Assembly: GCA_019278155.1 (NCBI GenBank)
Contig: JADMLC010000002.1
Span: 23,638 to 87,637, forward strand
Length of the DNA: 64,000 nucleotides
Reading direction: 5' to 3'
DNA from: Candidatus Kinetoplastidibacterium crithidiae
Lineage (GTDB): Bacteria > Pseudomonadota > Gammaproteobacteria > Burkholderiales > Burkholderiaceae_B
Shown: piece after piece, positions 8,939 to 18,736 of the stretch
Position numbering within the stretch: the first letter of the stretch is position 1
Layout of the letters: every line of letters starts with the position of its first letter
Notes under the pieces: model-generated
The model's database searches: none
What the model saw: only the letters and a program-made list of their open reading frames with translations
Told to the model about the DNA's origin: nothing
Position numbers and translations under genes: made by a program

Positions 8939-10504
8939 ATGGATTGGCTGCTGGATCCAACAGCATGGGTCGGCTTGCTTACATTGATAATACTAGAAAT
9001 TGTTTTAGGAATAGATAATCTAGTTTTTATTGCAATTTTGGTGGACAAGTTAACGCCTATAGAACGAGATAAGGCACGTATCATAGGTCTTGGTATGGCT
9101 TTGCTGATCAGAATGATCTTCCTATCATGTATGTCATGGTTGTTAACTTTGACAAACCCTATATTCCCAAATAGTTTGTTTTCAGGTCGTGATCTGATTA
9201 TGCTTATAGGTGGAATAGTTTTATTATTTAAAAGTACAATAGAGCTTCATGAGCGTATTAATGGCGATAATAATTCTTCTACTTACTCGAAGGAATACGC
9301 CAGTTTTTGGGTAATTGTTGCACAGATTGTGGTCTTAGATGCAGTTTTTTCGTTAGACTCAGTAATAACAGCTATAAGCATGGTTGATGAGTTGGCTATT
9401 ATGATGATTGCTGCAATTATAGCTACTTGTGTAATGATGATTGCATCAAAACCATTGACTATATTTATAAATAACCATCCAAGTACTGTTGTTCTTTGTT
9501 TAGGGTTTCTGCTTATTATAGGTTTTTCTTTATTGGCAGAAAGTTTTGGTTACAAAATACCTAAAGGGTATTTATATGTTGCTATAGGTTTTTCAATATC
9601 TATAGAAGCTTTAAATTATGTTTCAAGAAGAAATTTTTTGATGATTAATTCCAGAAGGCCTATGAGAGAAAGAACAGCAGAAGCGGTTCTCAGAGTTTTT
9701 GGAAAATCATATTCTAATGACAATCCTAAATCTTCTGATAATACACATGTTAATGTTAAAACATTTGGTATTGAAGAAAGAAACATGGTTAGTGGTGTCT
9801 TAGCTTTATCTGATAGATCTATTTTATCTATAATGACACCAAGAACTGACATTTCATGGATTAGTGTTACTGATTCTCCACAAGAAGTACATAGGCAATT
9901 AATAGAAGTTCCACATAGTTTTTTTCCAGTTTGTAAAGGTTCACTAGATGAAGTTATTGGTATTGGTAGGGCTAAAGATTTGATATCATATCTGACAGAG
10001 AATAATGATCTATCGAAGGCTAATTTAAGAGACCCTATTATCGTTCATGAATCTATAAGCATTCTAAAATTGATAGAAATTTTAAAAGTATCAAGAGGAC
10101 AGTTAGTTTTAGTTGCTGATGAATTTGGTGAGATCGAAGGCCTTGTTACACCAATTGATGTGTTAGAGGCAATTGCTGGCGAATTTCCTGATGAAGATGA
10201 ATTGCCTGCAATTATTAAGGAAAATGATTTTGTATGGAAGATTGATGGTTCTGCTGATCTTCATCATGTAGAGCAATCTTTGGAAATTGAAGGTCTTGTA
10301 GACGAATCTCAAGACTATTCAACGATGGCTGGATACCTATTATCTAAATTTGGAGAGCTTCCTGAGATAGGAGATATTTGGGATCATTACTATTATGGTA
10401 GTCTATTTTGTTTTGAGGTTTTAGAATGTGATGGCCGTAGAATCTCTTTAGTTAGAGTCATTAAAAAAATTGTAGATAAAACTGATATTTCATCTAATGA
10501 GTAG
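8939..10504 (+). CDS. TerC-family membrane protein with CBS and CorC/HlyC domains
   Basis: A 521-residue fusion resembling E. coli YoaE/YegH. Residues 1 to about 230 form a TerC-type membrane domain with about seven helices and acidic membrane motifs (LEIVLGIDNLVFIAIL; VVLDAVFSLDSVITAI). Next come a pair of CBS domains (about 285-410; IMTPRTDISWI, LVADEFGEIEGLVTPIDVLEAI) and a C-terminal transporter-associated domain (about 425-515; MAGYLLSKFGELPEIGD). The role is probably metal-ion handling; no substrate can be read from sequence. A clear AAGGAG lies before the ATG. It ends 6 bp before the possible uppP start. Confidence 0.85.
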   Translation: MDWLLDPTAWVGLLTLIILEIVLGIDNLVFIAILVDKLTPIERDKARIIGLGMALLIRMIFLSCMSWLLTLTNPIFPNSLFSGRDLIMLIGGIVLLFKSTIELHERINGDNNSSTYSKEYASFWVIVAQIVVLDAVFSLDSVITAISMVDELAIMMIAAIIATCVMMIASKPLTIFINNHPSTVVLCLGFLLIIGFSLLAESFGYKIPKGYLYVAIGFSISIEALNYVSRRNFLMINSRRPMRERTAEAVLRVFGKSYSNDNPKSSDNTHVNVKTFGIEERNMVSGVLALSDRSILSIMTPRTDISWISVTDSPQEVHRQLIEVPHSFFPVCKGSLDEVIGIGRAKDLISYLTENNDLSKANLRDPIIVHESISILKLIEILKVSRGQLVLVADEFGEIEGLVTPIDVLEAIAGEFPDEDELPAIIKENDFVWKIDGSADLHHVEQSLEIEGLVDESQDYSTMAGYLLSKFGELPEIGDIWDHYYYGSLFCFEVLECDGRRISLVRVIKKIVDKTDISSNE

Positions 10505-10510
10505 TTAAAT

Positions 10511-11338
10511 TTGGATACTATAGTGTTAAGTAATTTTTATTATTTTGTTCAAACATTTTTTTTAGGAATAATCGAAGGAATCACCGAATTTATTCCAGTA
10601 TCCAGTACTGCTCATTTAATATTTTTAGGCAAACTCATAGGTTTCCATTCTGAAGAAAGTAGAATATTTGAAGTTTTTATTCAGGCTGGTGCTATGTTTG
10701 CTCTTTTGGTGTTTTTTAGAGAAAAAATAAAAGATTTAGCTTTGGGTATAATATATTTGGATTTGAAACAGTTATTATTTTTTCGTAATTTATTGGTATC
10801 TATTATTCCCTCTGTGTTGATAGGTTTTTGTTTTATTAGGACGATTAAAGATATCTTTAATTATGAAATTATTATTTCGATATCTTTAATAATAGGCGGG
10901 TTCATTATATTAATTGTAGAAAATAATTATTATTCTAATAATAATAGAGAAAGTTCAATATACAAAATATCACTAAGACAAGCTTTATTTATAGGTTTGC
11001 TACAATGTTTAGCTATGATTCCAGGGGTTTCTCGTTCAGGTGCAACAATAATAGCTGGTATTGTTGTTGGATTAGATCGTAGAAATGCTACGGAGTTTTC
11101 TTTTATGATGGCTATACCTACTATTATTGGTGCGGCTGTATACGATGTATATAGTAATATAAACCTATTGTCATCTAAACTGTTTATAGGAATGTCAATA
11201 GGTTTTATAGCGTCATATATTAGCTCCATGTTGATAATGCATTTTGTTCTTGAATTTGTTGCTAATTATTCATACAAGATATTTGGATGGTATAGAATAA
11301 TCGTTGGGTTATTAATATTATTGATGATTATTATGTAA
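10511..11338 (+). CDS. uppP: Undecaprenyl-diphosphatase
   Basis: Integral membrane phosphatase that recycles undecaprenyl pyrophosphate, the lipid carrier for peptidoglycan and other surface polymers. Both catalytic motifs are intact: EGITEFIPVSSTAH (about residues 22-35) and PGVSRSGAT (about 171-179). Several hydrophobic helices and 275 residues match the family. No ATG exists at the N-terminus; the frame opens with TTG 10511, with GTG 10523 as an alternative. It follows the TerC gene closely and may be translated from the same transcript. It implies that a peptidoglycan cycle is retained. Confidence 0.93.
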   Translation: MDTIVLSNFYYFVQTFFLGIIEGITEFIPVSSTAHLIFLGKLIGFHSEESRIFEVFIQAGAMFALLVFFREKIKDLALGIIYLDLKQLLFFRNLLVSIIPSVLIGFCFIRTIKDIFNYEIIISISLIIGGFIILIVENNYYSNNNRESSIYKISLRQALFIGLLQCLAMIPGVSRSGATIIAGIVVGLDRRNATEFSFMMAIPTIIGAAVYDVYSNINLLSSKLFIGMSIGFIASYISSMLIMHFVLEFVANYSYKIFGWYRIIVGLLILLMIIM

Positions 11339-11355
11339 TGAGTAATAGTTTATAC

Positions 11356-11821
11356 TTAAGCAAATCTTATTTCATTAGAATCTAGTATTATTTTTCCTTG
11401 TTTGATTGGTTTGTCATTCAGGTTCCATTCTAGCAGCACCAATCTTTCGCAAAGAAAGTGTTCTTTCCAATTTTCATTGTTAGTTATGATTTTGAATTTT
11501 TGATATTCTACATCATTTGTACATAATTCATATCCGTGAGATATAATAATTGTTTCAAATTCTGTCTTTATGATTGTTTGAGGTTCTATTAATGGTATTA
11601 CTGTAAAATGTGAGAATTTTTCTAGTCGCTTGTTTTATGGCAAGTAAGATTTCTTCTAGCCATTCCGGAGCGATTTTGATTATATCTTCACCGATCCATA
11701 TGTCAAAAATATCACCCAATAATAACAAAGCATCTGAATCAGAAGATGCTTCATATGTTAATCTTTTGAAGGCTTCTAATGTTGCATAATGATTTTCAGA
11801 AAGATGAAAATCATTATGCAA
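11356..11821 (-). pseudogene. lpxH: lpxH remnant (UDP-2,3-diacylglucosamine hydrolase), frameshifted with internal deletions
   Basis: Read leftward, the first part keeps the LpxH N-terminus: DFHLSENHYATLEAF, then DALLLLGDIFDIWIGED (metal-site aspartate). This frame ends at 11555. A second frame, entered near 11610, continues with SHGYELCTNDVEYQKF, the usual HGDxxCTxDxxYxxFR segment of LpxH. It then passes to a C-terminal stretch ERLVLLEWNLNDKPIKQG and a stop at 11356. The HGNRDFL segment and the HGHTHRP segment, both metal-binding, are missing, and there is no ATG start. About 155 of an expected 250 or so codons remain. It sits just downstream of ppiB, the usual place of lpxH in Bordetella relatives. 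A 17-bp perfect inverted repeat covers its first codons. Confidence 0.8.
11782..11821. repeat. Perfect 17-bp inverted repeat at the head of the lpxH remnant
   Basis: Arms 11782-11798 and 11805-11821 are exact reverse complements separated by GAAAGA. It covers the codons for the first LpxH aspartate motif (DFHLSEN) and runs to the 5' limit of the recognisable gene, 26 bp from the ppiB stop. It may have arisen with gene decay and may now serve as a terminator for ppiB; the latter is a guess. Confidence 0.8.
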
Positions 11822-11847
11822 ATCATAATTTGCCTTTTAATATTAGA

Positions 11848-12351
11848 TTACTCAATTATTTCTACCGTTTTTATGACTATATCTTCTATTGGAACATTTT
11901 GATGAAATCCTTTATTGCCAGTTTTGCTATTTTTAATTTTATCTATGGTGTCTTCTCCGGAAATTACTTTTCCGAATACAGCATATCCCCATCCATTTTG
12001 CGTAGGAGATGAGTAATTTAAAAAATCATTATCTGCAACATTTATAAAAAATTGACTAGTTGCAGAGTGAGGGTCATTAGTTCTTGCCATTGCAATGCTA
12101 TATTTGTCGTTTTTTAAACCATTGTTTGCTTCATTTTCAATAGGTTTTTTCTCAGAGGTTTTATTTTCTAGATTTTTTGTTAATCCTCCACCTTGTATCA
12201 TGAATCCATCAATTACTCTGTGAAATAATGTGTTATCATAAAATCCTGTATTGACATAATGCAGAAAATTTTCTACTGTTATCGGTGCTTTATCTTTATC
12301 CAATGAAATAGTAATTTCTCCGAGATTTGTTTGTATTTTTGCTTTGATCAT
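11848..12351 (-). CDS. ppiB: Peptidyl-prolyl cis-trans isomerase, cyclophilin type
   Basis: Cytoplasmic cyclophilin of 167 residues that speeds proline isomerisation. It shows the catalytic core [14 protein letters not shown] (about residues 43-56) with Arg and Phe of the active site, then [24 protein letters not shown] and [16 protein letters not shown]. No signal peptide is present, so it is the cytoplasmic PpiB form. The lpxH remnant follows directly on the same strand, a pairing known from relatives. Intact. Confidence 0.94.
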   Translation of the reverse strand: MIKAKIQTNLGEITISLDKDKAPITVENFLHYVNTGFYDNTLFHRVIDGFMIQGGGLTKNLENKTSEKKPIENEANNGLKNDKYSIAMARTNDPHSATSQFFINVADNDFLNYSSPTQNGWGYAVFGKVISGEDTIDKIKNSKTGNKGFHQNVPIEDIVIKTVEIIE

Positions 12352-12732
12352 GATGCTTTGTTTAACTCCATTTAATAAATTATAGTTCTATAACTTTCAT
12401 TGAAAACATATAATTATAACGCCATTAAATTTATTTTTGCCGATCTGTTTGTGTCAATTATCAATCTATTTTATTTGTTTTGACCTCAAGGTTAAAATCT
12501 ATATAATTGATAAATACTAATTGTTAATTTCATAACCTAGTTTTATTACCGCAGCATTGGTTAATGCTAAATGTCGTTAGTAATATTTTTGTATAATATC
12601 TATATTTTAGTGATTTATTTAAATAAAAAATAAATTAACTAGTAAATTTATCTATTGCCTACATTTTAATATGTTTTATTTGTTGGTGATTTTTAAGACC
12701 TTAAACCTTTGATTTTTTAATATAAATTCTAT
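12352..12732. other. Non-coding gap between divergent ppiB and cysS
   Basis: About 380 bp, very AT-rich, between two divergent starts, so it must hold both promoters. I see no RNA gene or convincing protein relic. A run of about 19 minus-strand codons near 12525-12585 without a start is too short to assign. Confidence 0.5.
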
Positions 12733-14175
12733 ATGTTACACATATATAATACATTAACCCATACTAAAGAAAAGTTTCAACCATATCATAAAGGTTTTGT
12801 CAGGATGTATGTTTGTGGTATGACAGTATATGATTTTTGTCATCTTGGTCATGCTCGTGTAATGATTGTGTTCGATATAGTTCAACGCTGGTTGCGTAAT
12901 ATCGGTTTTCATGTAGAGTATGTTAGGAATATAACTGATATAGACGATAAAATAATAAAGCGCTCTTTGGACCTAAAGAAAGACATTAGTGATATTACAA
13001 ATTTCTATATATCAGCTATGCATGCTGATGAGAAAGCTTTGTGGGTAAATAGCCCGAATAAAGAACCTAGAGCTACTCATTATGTAGATCATATGATTGA
13101 GATGATACAGCAGTTAGAAAAAAATGGTTTTGCTTATCAGGCTGATAACGGAGATGTTAATTTCAAGGTTAGATCTTTCCCATCTTATGGGAAGCTTTCT
13201 AGAAAAGATTTGGATTCCTTGCGTTCTGGAGAACGAGTTCCTATTCTATCAGATAAACATGATCCACTAGATTTTGTCTTGTGGAAACATTCAAAAGATA
13301 ATGATCCAGATGATAGCAAATGGACTTCTTGTTATGGAATTGGTCGACCTGGATGGCATATAGAATGTTCTGCTATGAGCCATTCCATATTGGGATTGCC
13401 GATTGACATACATGGAGGAGGGCCGGATCTTATATTTCCTCATCATGAGAATGAGATCGCGCAGACTGAAGGGGCATACGGTGGAGTTTTTTCTAATAAT
13501 TGGATGCATTGTGGCCCCCTTATGGTTAATGATTATAAGATGTCTAAATCACTGAATAACTATCGCACAATAAGAGAGGCAATTGGTTATGGTGATTTAT
13601 CAAATGATGAATACTGTGTAAATAAAAGAGAAGCTGAGATGCTTAGATTTTTCATTGTCCGAAATCATTATAGAAGCAAACAAAATTATGTGGTTGATAA
13701 TCTAATAGATGCTCAAAGTTCTTTAGATAAATTATATTCTGCTATCATTAACTTCCATTTTGATAGTGATTGCCATGTAGATTGGTCTGACCAAACTGCT
13801 AAAGAGTTTGCTGTTGCCATGAATGATGATTTTAATACGCCAAAAGCAATAGCTGTTTTGTTTGATTTGGCATCTAAAGCCAATAGAGATGAATGTGTTA
13901 AAAGCGCTAGGCAACTTAAGAGTTTGTCTAGTATTCTAGGGTTATTAAATCAAAATCCCGAGGATTATTTTAAGTCTAAAACTAGGTATGGAGCTGCTAG
14001 TGCTAAATCATCCTATTTGTCTGACGAAGATGTTGAGTTGCTAATTTCGAAAAGATTACAAGCTAAAAAAAATCTTGACTATAAAGAATCTGATTATATT
14101 AGAAGCTTGTTAAAAGAATCAGGTGTAGAGTTGGAAGATTTGCCAAATTATTCAACACGTTGGCGTCGTTTCTAA
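12733..14175 (+). CDS. cysS: Cysteinyl-tRNA synthetase
   Basis: Charges tRNA-Cys. Class I synthetase of 480 residues with the zinc-ligand and HIGH region [17 protein letters not shown] (about 27-43), further zinc ligands in WHIECSAMS and HHENEIAQ, and the KMSKS loop KMSKSLNN near residue 270. The C-terminal helical and anticodon-binding part is complete. First gene of a rightward series (glycosylase, accA, tilS, lysC) in the same order as in Bordetella relatives. Confidence 0.97.
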   Translation: MLHIYNTLTHTKEKFQPYHKGFVRMYVCGMTVYDFCHLGHARVMIVFDIVQRWLRNIGFHVEYVRNITDIDDKIIKRSLDLKKDISDITNFYISAMHADEKALWVNSPNKEPRATHYVDHMIEMIQQLEKNGFAYQADNGDVNFKVRSFPSYGKLSRKDLDSLRSGERVPILSDKHDPLDFVLWKHSKDNDPDDSKWTSCYGIGRPGWHIECSAMSHSILGLPIDIHGGGPDLIFPHHENEIAQTEGAYGGVFSNNWMHCGPLMVNDYKMSKSLNNYRTIREAIGYGDLSNDEYCVNKREAEMLRFFIVRNHYRSKQNYVVDNLIDAQSSLDKLYSAIINFHFDSDCHVDWSDQTAKEFAVAMNDDFNTPKAIAVLFDLASKANRDECVKSARQLKSLSSILGLLNQNPEDYFKSKTRYGAASAKSSYLSDEDVELLISKRLQAKKNLDYKESDYIRSLLKESGVELEDLPNYSTRWRRF

Positions 14176-14198
14176 TTATTTAAAGGAAAAGGTTTTTG

Positions 14199-14825
14199 AT
14201 GCCTAGTAATAATAAAAACATAGTTCAGCCTGATTATTGGGAAGAAGCAGTTTCTCAATTGAAAAAGAAGGATAGGATTTTAAGAAAAGTAATACCACTT
14301 TGTGAAGATAAAGTTTTATTGTCTCCTGGTCCTCCATTTTTAACTCTTGTTCGCTTAATTTTAGCGCAGCAAATCTCTGTTAAAGCAGCTGCTACTGTAT
14401 GGAATAAATTTATTAATTTAGTAGGTGAATCTCCTAGTCCTAATTTAATTTCTATGATATCTGATGATTTGTTAAGGAATATAGGTGTTTCTAAAAGAAA
14501 AATTGATTATTTAAAAGATTTAGCTAATTACTTTAATAGTCGTGGTGTTTGTCCTGAGAAATGGCTTAAAATGGATGATGAATCCATAATTTCAGAGTTA
14601 TCTAGGATAAGAGGGGTTGGACGGTGGACAGCAGAAATGTTTTTGATATTTAATATGCAAAGACCTGACATAATGCCGCTAGATGATTTCGGTTTATTAA
14701 AAGCAATATCTACTCATTACTTTAGTGGAGAGCCTGTTTCTCGTTTTGAAGCTAGAGAAGTGTCTGTAGCATGGCGTCCTTGGCGTACTGTTGCCACTTG
14801 GTATTTATGGCGAAGTATAGAATAG
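14199..14825 (+). CDS. DNA-3-methyladenine glycosylase (AlkA-like, HhH-GPD family)
   Basis: Base-excision repair enzyme that removes alkylated purines. The 208-residue protein holds the helix-hairpin-helix motif and following helix (LSRIRGVGRWTAEMFLIF, about 134-151) and the catalytic aspartate in MPLDDFGLL. It lacks the extra N-terminal domain of E. coli AlkA, as many short bacterial homologues do. Start ATG 14199 has AAGG about 12 nt upstream; a TTG one codon earlier is less likely. It begins 23 bp after cysS. Confidence 0.85.
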   Translation: MPSNNKNIVQPDYWEEAVSQLKKKDRILRKVIPLCEDKVLLSPGPPFLTLVRLILAQQISVKAAATVWNKFINLVGESPSPNLISMISDDLLRNIGVSKRKIDYLKDLANYFNSRGVCPEKWLKMDDESIISELSRIRGVGRWTAEMFLIFNMQRPDIMPLDDFGLLKAISTHYFSGEPVSRFEAREVSVAWRPWRTVATWYLWRSIE

Positions 14826-14866
14826 GATGGCCATTTTTATAGAAAACTTATATAAAAATCGTAAAT

Positions 14867-15829
14867 ATGAGAAATAACTTTTTAGAATTTGAGCAGCCAA
14901 TTGCTGAGCTTCAAGAAAAAATAGAACAGCTTAGGTATGTACAGTCTGATTCTGCTTTAGATATTTCTGATGAGATAGATAGGTTGCAAAAGAAAAGTGA
15001 ACAGTTGACGAAAAAAATTTATTCTAAATTAACGCCGTGGCAAGTAGCTTTGGTAGCAAGACATCCTCAGAGGCCTTATACCCTGGATTATATTAATGAA
15101 ATTTTTACTGATTTTCATGAATTGCATGGTGATAGAATGTATGCTGATGATCAGTCTATTGTTGGAGGATTAGCTAGGTTTGATGGTGTTTCTTGCATGA
15201 TTATAGGTCATCAAAAAGGAAGGGATACGAAAGAAAGAGCTAGGCGTAATTTTGGCATGTCAAAACCAGAGGGATACAGAAAAGCTTTGCGATTAATGCG
15301 TTTAGCTGAGAAATTTAATATTCCTGTCTTTACTTTTATAGATACTCCTGGTGCCTATCCTGGAGTTGGTGCGGAAGAAAGAGGCCAATCTGAGGCAATA
15401 GGTCGCAATTTATACGTAATGGCAGAGTTGAAAGTTCCTATCATCTGTACGATCATTGGAGAGGGCGGATCTGGAGGTGCACTTGCTATTGCAGTTGGGA
15501 ATGATGTTTTGATGTTGCAATATTCTACATATTCTGTGATTTCTCCTGAAGGATGTGCTTCTATATTATGGCGTAGCCCTGGCAAAACTAAAGAAGCAGC
15601 AGAAGCATTGGCCATAGTTGCTACTCGTTTAAAAGAATTAGGCTTGATAAATAAAATAGTTAGTGAGCCATTAGGTGGTGCTCATAGAGAACCTCGTGTT
15701 ATGGCTCAAATTTTAAGAGAATCACTAGTAGAATCTTTTACCGAAATCAATAAATTAAATCCTGAGCAATTAGTAAAACAAAGGATGTCTAACATATTAT
15801 CTTTCGGGTCTTTCAAAGAAGTATCTTAG
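14867..15829 (+). CDS. accA: Acetyl-CoA carboxylase carboxyltransferase subunit alpha
   Basis: With AccD it moves the carboxyl group from biotin to acetyl-CoA, making malonyl-CoA for fatty acid synthesis. The 320-residue crotonase-fold protein shows [20 protein letters not shown], a central [20 protein letters not shown] and the oxyanion-hole segment [11 protein letters not shown]. Its length is standard. It sits between the glycosylase and tilS, and tilS starts 12 bp after its stop. AccD, AccB and AccC are not in the window. Confidence 0.97.
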   Translation: MRNNFLEFEQPIAELQEKIEQLRYVQSDSALDISDEIDRLQKKSEQLTKKIYSKLTPWQVALVARHPQRPYTLDYINEIFTDFHELHGDRMYADDQSIVGGLARFDGVSCMIIGHQKGRDTKERARRNFGMSKPEGYRKALRLMRLAEKFNIPVFTFIDTPGAYPGVGAEERGQSEAIGRNLYVMAELKVPIICTIIGEGGSGGALAIAVGNDVLMLQYSTYSVISPEGCASILWRSPGKTKEAAEALAIVATRLKELGLINKIVSEPLGGAHREPRVMAQILRESLVESFTEINKLNPEQLVKQRMSNILSFGSFKEVS

Positions 15830-15841
15830 GAATTAGTTATT

Positions 15842-16846
15842 ATGAATCATTCTTTTGTTGTGTTGTATGATAGCTTTGTTAATTCATTATTTGAATTAGA
15901 GGAATTGCCTAAGAAAATTGCTATAGCTGTTAGTGGTGGAGTTGACTCTTCAACAATGGCTTATTTTGCAAAACAAGCGACAGAAAAATTTAATATTTCT
16001 ATAGTATTGTTTCATGTAAATCATGGGCTTCAGGAAAGCTCTGATATCTGGTCTCGACAGGTTCATTCTTTAGCTGATTTGTTAGATATAGAAATACATG
16101 AAAAGAAAATATTAGTTGACTCTATAAAGCAGAAAGGGATTGAAGGAGCTGCTAGAGATGCAAGATATAGAGCTTTTTCTGATTTATCAAAGGAGCATGG
16201 AGTACGTCATATTTTTTTAGCTCACCATCAGAAAGATCAAGCAGAAACTTTATTGTTGCGTTTATTTCGTGGTTCTGGTGTAAAGGGTATGATTGGTATG
16301 AAAAAAATATCTAGATCTAATCACATTTTTTACATTAGACCTTGGTTAGATATAGATAAAAATGATATTGATATTGAAAGTAAAAGTTTTTCACTCAAAA
16401 ATTCCTGGTTTCCTGTTAATGATCCTACTAATAAAAATCCGGCTTATTCTAGAGGAGTGATAAGATTATTTTTAGAGCCTATTCTTAATAAATATTGGCC
16501 TCAATGGAAAAAAACATTATGTAGACATGCTTCTCATATGAGAGATGCTGATAATATTATTGAGATTTTTACTAGTAACTATCTGAAAACATTGGATTTT
16601 GATGCTGAAGACTTCAGTTTTGCACTATCAAAATGGAGGTTAATTTTATCAAAACCAATACAAATGCAGATTTTGAGACATTGGATTATGTTGCATAATA
16701 TCAACTTACCTAGTAACGCATTATTAAATGAAATTTATAAACAACTTTCTCAATTGCATGCATTAGGTTATGATCGTTGCATGACTGTTCATCATGATAA
16801 TCATTTGATATTATGTAGAAGAGGTAGAGTATACATAGATAAATAA
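15842..16846 (+). CDS. tilS: tRNA(Ile)-lysidine synthase
   Basis: Attaches lysine to C34 of the CAU-anticodon tRNA-Ile so that it reads AUA, an abundant codon in AT-rich genomes. The ATP-binding PP-loop is IAVSGGVDSSTMAYF (about residues 26-40), followed by LFHVNHGLQESSD and the conserved LAHHQKDQAETLLLRLFRGSG. At 334 residues it keeps the N-terminal catalytic part but is shorter than E. coli TilS (about 430), so the C-terminal domain appears reduced. Tightly linked to accA. Confidence 0.93.
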   Translation: MNHSFVVLYDSFVNSLFELEELPKKIAIAVSGGVDSSTMAYFAKQATEKFNISIVLFHVNHGLQESSDIWSRQVHSLADLLDIEIHEKKILVDSIKQKGIEGAARDARYRAFSDLSKEHGVRHIFLAHHQKDQAETLLLRLFRGSGVKGMIGMKKISRSNHIFYIRPWLDIDKNDIDIESKSFSLKNSWFPVNDPTNKNPAYSRGVIRLFLEPILNKYWPQWKKTLCRHASHMRDADNIIEIFTSNYLKTLDFDAEDFSFALSKWRLILSKPIQMQILRHWIMLHNINLPSNALLNEIYKQLSQLHALGYDRCMTVHHDNHLILCRRGRVYIDK

Positions 16847-16943
16847 TTACTAATGTAATATTGTTTAGTATAAAATAAAACTTGGTGATTATTTTGCAAT
16901 ATGATTATTGGTGTTTTTTTTTGATATTTTATTAGAGTAAGAA

Positions 16944-18209
16944 ATGTCGTTATTCGTTCATAAATATGGTGGGACATCGATGGGCTCCATTGAGCGCATC
17001 AAAAATGTAGCTTGTCGAGTTGCAAAATGGCACAAGGCTGGCCATCAGGTTGTAGTAGTTCCTTCTGCTATGTCTGGTGAAACTAATCGTTTGTTGAGTC
17101 TTGCGAAAGAGTTAACTCCTTTTCCTGACACTAGAGAATTAGATATGATAGCAGCCACTGGCGAACAAGTTAGTAGTGCCTTGTTAGCCATTGCATTGCA
17201 GTCTTTAGGTATTTCTGCTAGAAGTTATACTGGATGGCAGGTGCCTATCAAGACTGATTCTGCTTATAGTAAAGCTAGAATTATGTCGATAGATGGTGAT
17301 CATATTCTTTCTGATTTAAAGCAGGGTCGTGTTGTGGTCATAACAGGTTTCCAAGGTGTTGATCAGGAAAACAATATTACAACTTTAGGTCGTGGAGGAT
17401 CTGATACATCTGCAGTTGCTATTGCCGCTGCTTTGAAAGCTGATGAGTGTTTAATATATACTGACGTAAATGGTGTCTATACAACTGATCCTAGAGTTGT
17501 TCCCGAAGCGAGATGTATGCCTAGAGTTTCATTTGAAGAAATGTTGGAAATGGCATCTCTTGGATCTAAAGTTTTACAAATACGTTCTGTTGAGTTTGCT
17601 GGCAAGTATAGTGTGCCAATAAGGGTATTATCGTCATTAACTGATGTTAATATTCCTTTAGATGAAGAAATGTATTCTGGAACACTGATAAATTTTGAGG
17701 AAAATGATAATATGGAAGCTGCTGTAGTTTCTGGCATAGCATTTAGTAGGGATGAGGCTAAGATTACATTAATAGCAGTACCTGATACTCCAGGTATTGC
17801 TCATTCTATACTTGGTCCTGTTGCTGCTGCCAATATAGAGGTTGATATGATTTTACAAAATCAATCTGTTGCTGGATGTACTGATTTTTCTTTTACTGTA
17901 AACCGTTCTGATTTTAAACGGACATTAGATCTTTTGGAAAATGATATTGTTCCTGCTGTACAAGCAAGAGAGATAAGCACAGATGACAAAGTAGCTAAAG
18001 TGTCCATAGTTGGTGTTGGAATGCGTTCTCATGTAGGTGTCGCTAGTTTGATGTTTAAAACCTTGTCTCAAGAGGGTATAAATATTAAAATGATAAGTAC
18101 CAGTGAAATCAAAACTTCTGTTATAATAGATGACAAATATATGGAGTTGGCTGTACGTTCTTTACATAAAGCATTTGGTTTAGAGCATGGCTCTGACAAT
18201 AGTAAGTAG
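16944..18209 (+). CDS. lysC: Aspartate kinase
   Basis: Phosphorylates aspartate, the entry to lysine, methionine, threonine and diaminopimelate synthesis. The 421-residue monofunctional enzyme starts with the kinase motif KYGGTSMGS (residues 7-15). It has TLGRGGSDTSAVAIAAAL and YTDVNGVYTTDPR, and ends with two ACT domains (about 265-410), the usual site of feedback inhibition. Together with dapA it marks retention of lysine-pathway steps, as expected in amino-acid-provisioning symbionts (inference). Confidence 0.96.
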   Translation: MSLFVHKYGGTSMGSIERIKNVACRVAKWHKAGHQVVVVPSAMSGETNRLLSLAKELTPFPDTRELDMIAATGEQVSSALLAIALQSLGISARSYTGWQVPIKTDSAYSKARIMSIDGDHILSDLKQGRVVVITGFQGVDQENNITTLGRGGSDTSAVAIAAALKADECLIYTDVNGVYTTDPRVVPEARCMPRVSFEEMLEMASLGSKVLQIRSVEFAGKYSVPIRVLSSLTDVNIPLDEEMYSGTLINFEENDNMEAAVVSGIAFSRDEAKITLIAVPDTPGIAHSILGPVAAANIEVDMILQNQSVAGCTDFSFTVNRSDFKRTLDLLENDIVPAVQAREISTDDKVAKVSIVGVGMRSHVGVASLMFKTLSQEGINIKMISTSEIKTSVIIDDKYMELAVRSLHKAFGLEHGSDNSK

Positions 18210-18228
18210 TGTTTAGTGTAGTTGTTTT

Positions 18229-18320
18229 GGAGGCGTGCCCGAGTGGCTGAAGGGGCTCCCCTGCTAAGGGAGTGTGTGGCAAAAACTGCACCGTGAGTTC
18301 GAATCTCACCGCCTCCGCCA
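18229..18320 (+). tRNA. tRNA-Ser (anticodon GCT)
   Basis: 92-nt class II tRNA with acceptor GGAGGCG/CGCCTCC, anticodon GCT in the loop CTGCTAA, a long variable arm and an encoded CCA. It starts 20 bp after lysC. Confidence 0.95.
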
Positions 18321-18439
18321 GATTTTTTTGTTATTATTTTTTTATTGTAATTTATTTAGTTATTGTTTATAATATGGCATCCATTAGTCTTGATTGCTAT
18401 TGGTTAATTTTGAAATTAGAATTTTTTAATTTCATGTAA

Positions 18440-18470
18440 TACAGCTAGTCAAAAGCTAGCTGTATTTGGT
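18440..18470 (+). terminator. Likely terminator after lysC and tRNA-Ser
   Basis: Nine-bp stem TACAGCTAG/CTAGCTGTA with a 7-nt loop, followed by a T-rich stretch. It lies between tRNA-Ser and tRNA-Arg. Confidence 0.55.
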
Positions 18471-18497
18471 CTGTTTTATAGATTGCATTTATTAAAT

Positions 18498-18575
18498 GCG
18501 CCCGTAGCTCAGTTGGATTAGAGTACTTGGCTACGAACCAAGGGGTCGTGGGTTCAAATCCTGCCGGGCGCACCA
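18498..18575 (+). tRNA. tRNA-Arg (anticodon ACG)
   Basis: Acceptor GCGCCCG/CGGGCGC, anticodon ACG, T-loop GGTTCAAATCC, encoded CCA. A34 would have to be edited to inosine by TadA to read the CGN family; tadA is not in the window. Confidence 0.95.
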
Positions 18576-18583
18576 ATATTTTA

Positions 18584-18623
18584 AGTCTAGGTGTTTGTTT
18601 TTTTACGACCCTAGGCTTTTTTT
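18584..18623 (+). terminator. Rho-independent terminator after tRNA-Arg(ACG)
   Basis: Stem AGTCTAGG/CCTAGGCT (one G-T pair) with a long T-rich loop, followed by a run of T residues. Confidence 0.65.
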
Positions 18624-18736
18624 ATGTTCTTTAGTTTAAAAATTAAACAGTTTATATAAGAATTTGTTATCATTGATTTTTTTTATGATGTTCAATTAGT
18701 TATTAATAAACTTATCCACAATTTATGTTAATAAGT

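Noticed and set aside
12525..12585. Possible relic of a repeat protein between ppiB and cysS
   Set aside because: Fewer than 20 codons without start or motif; indistinguishable from chance.
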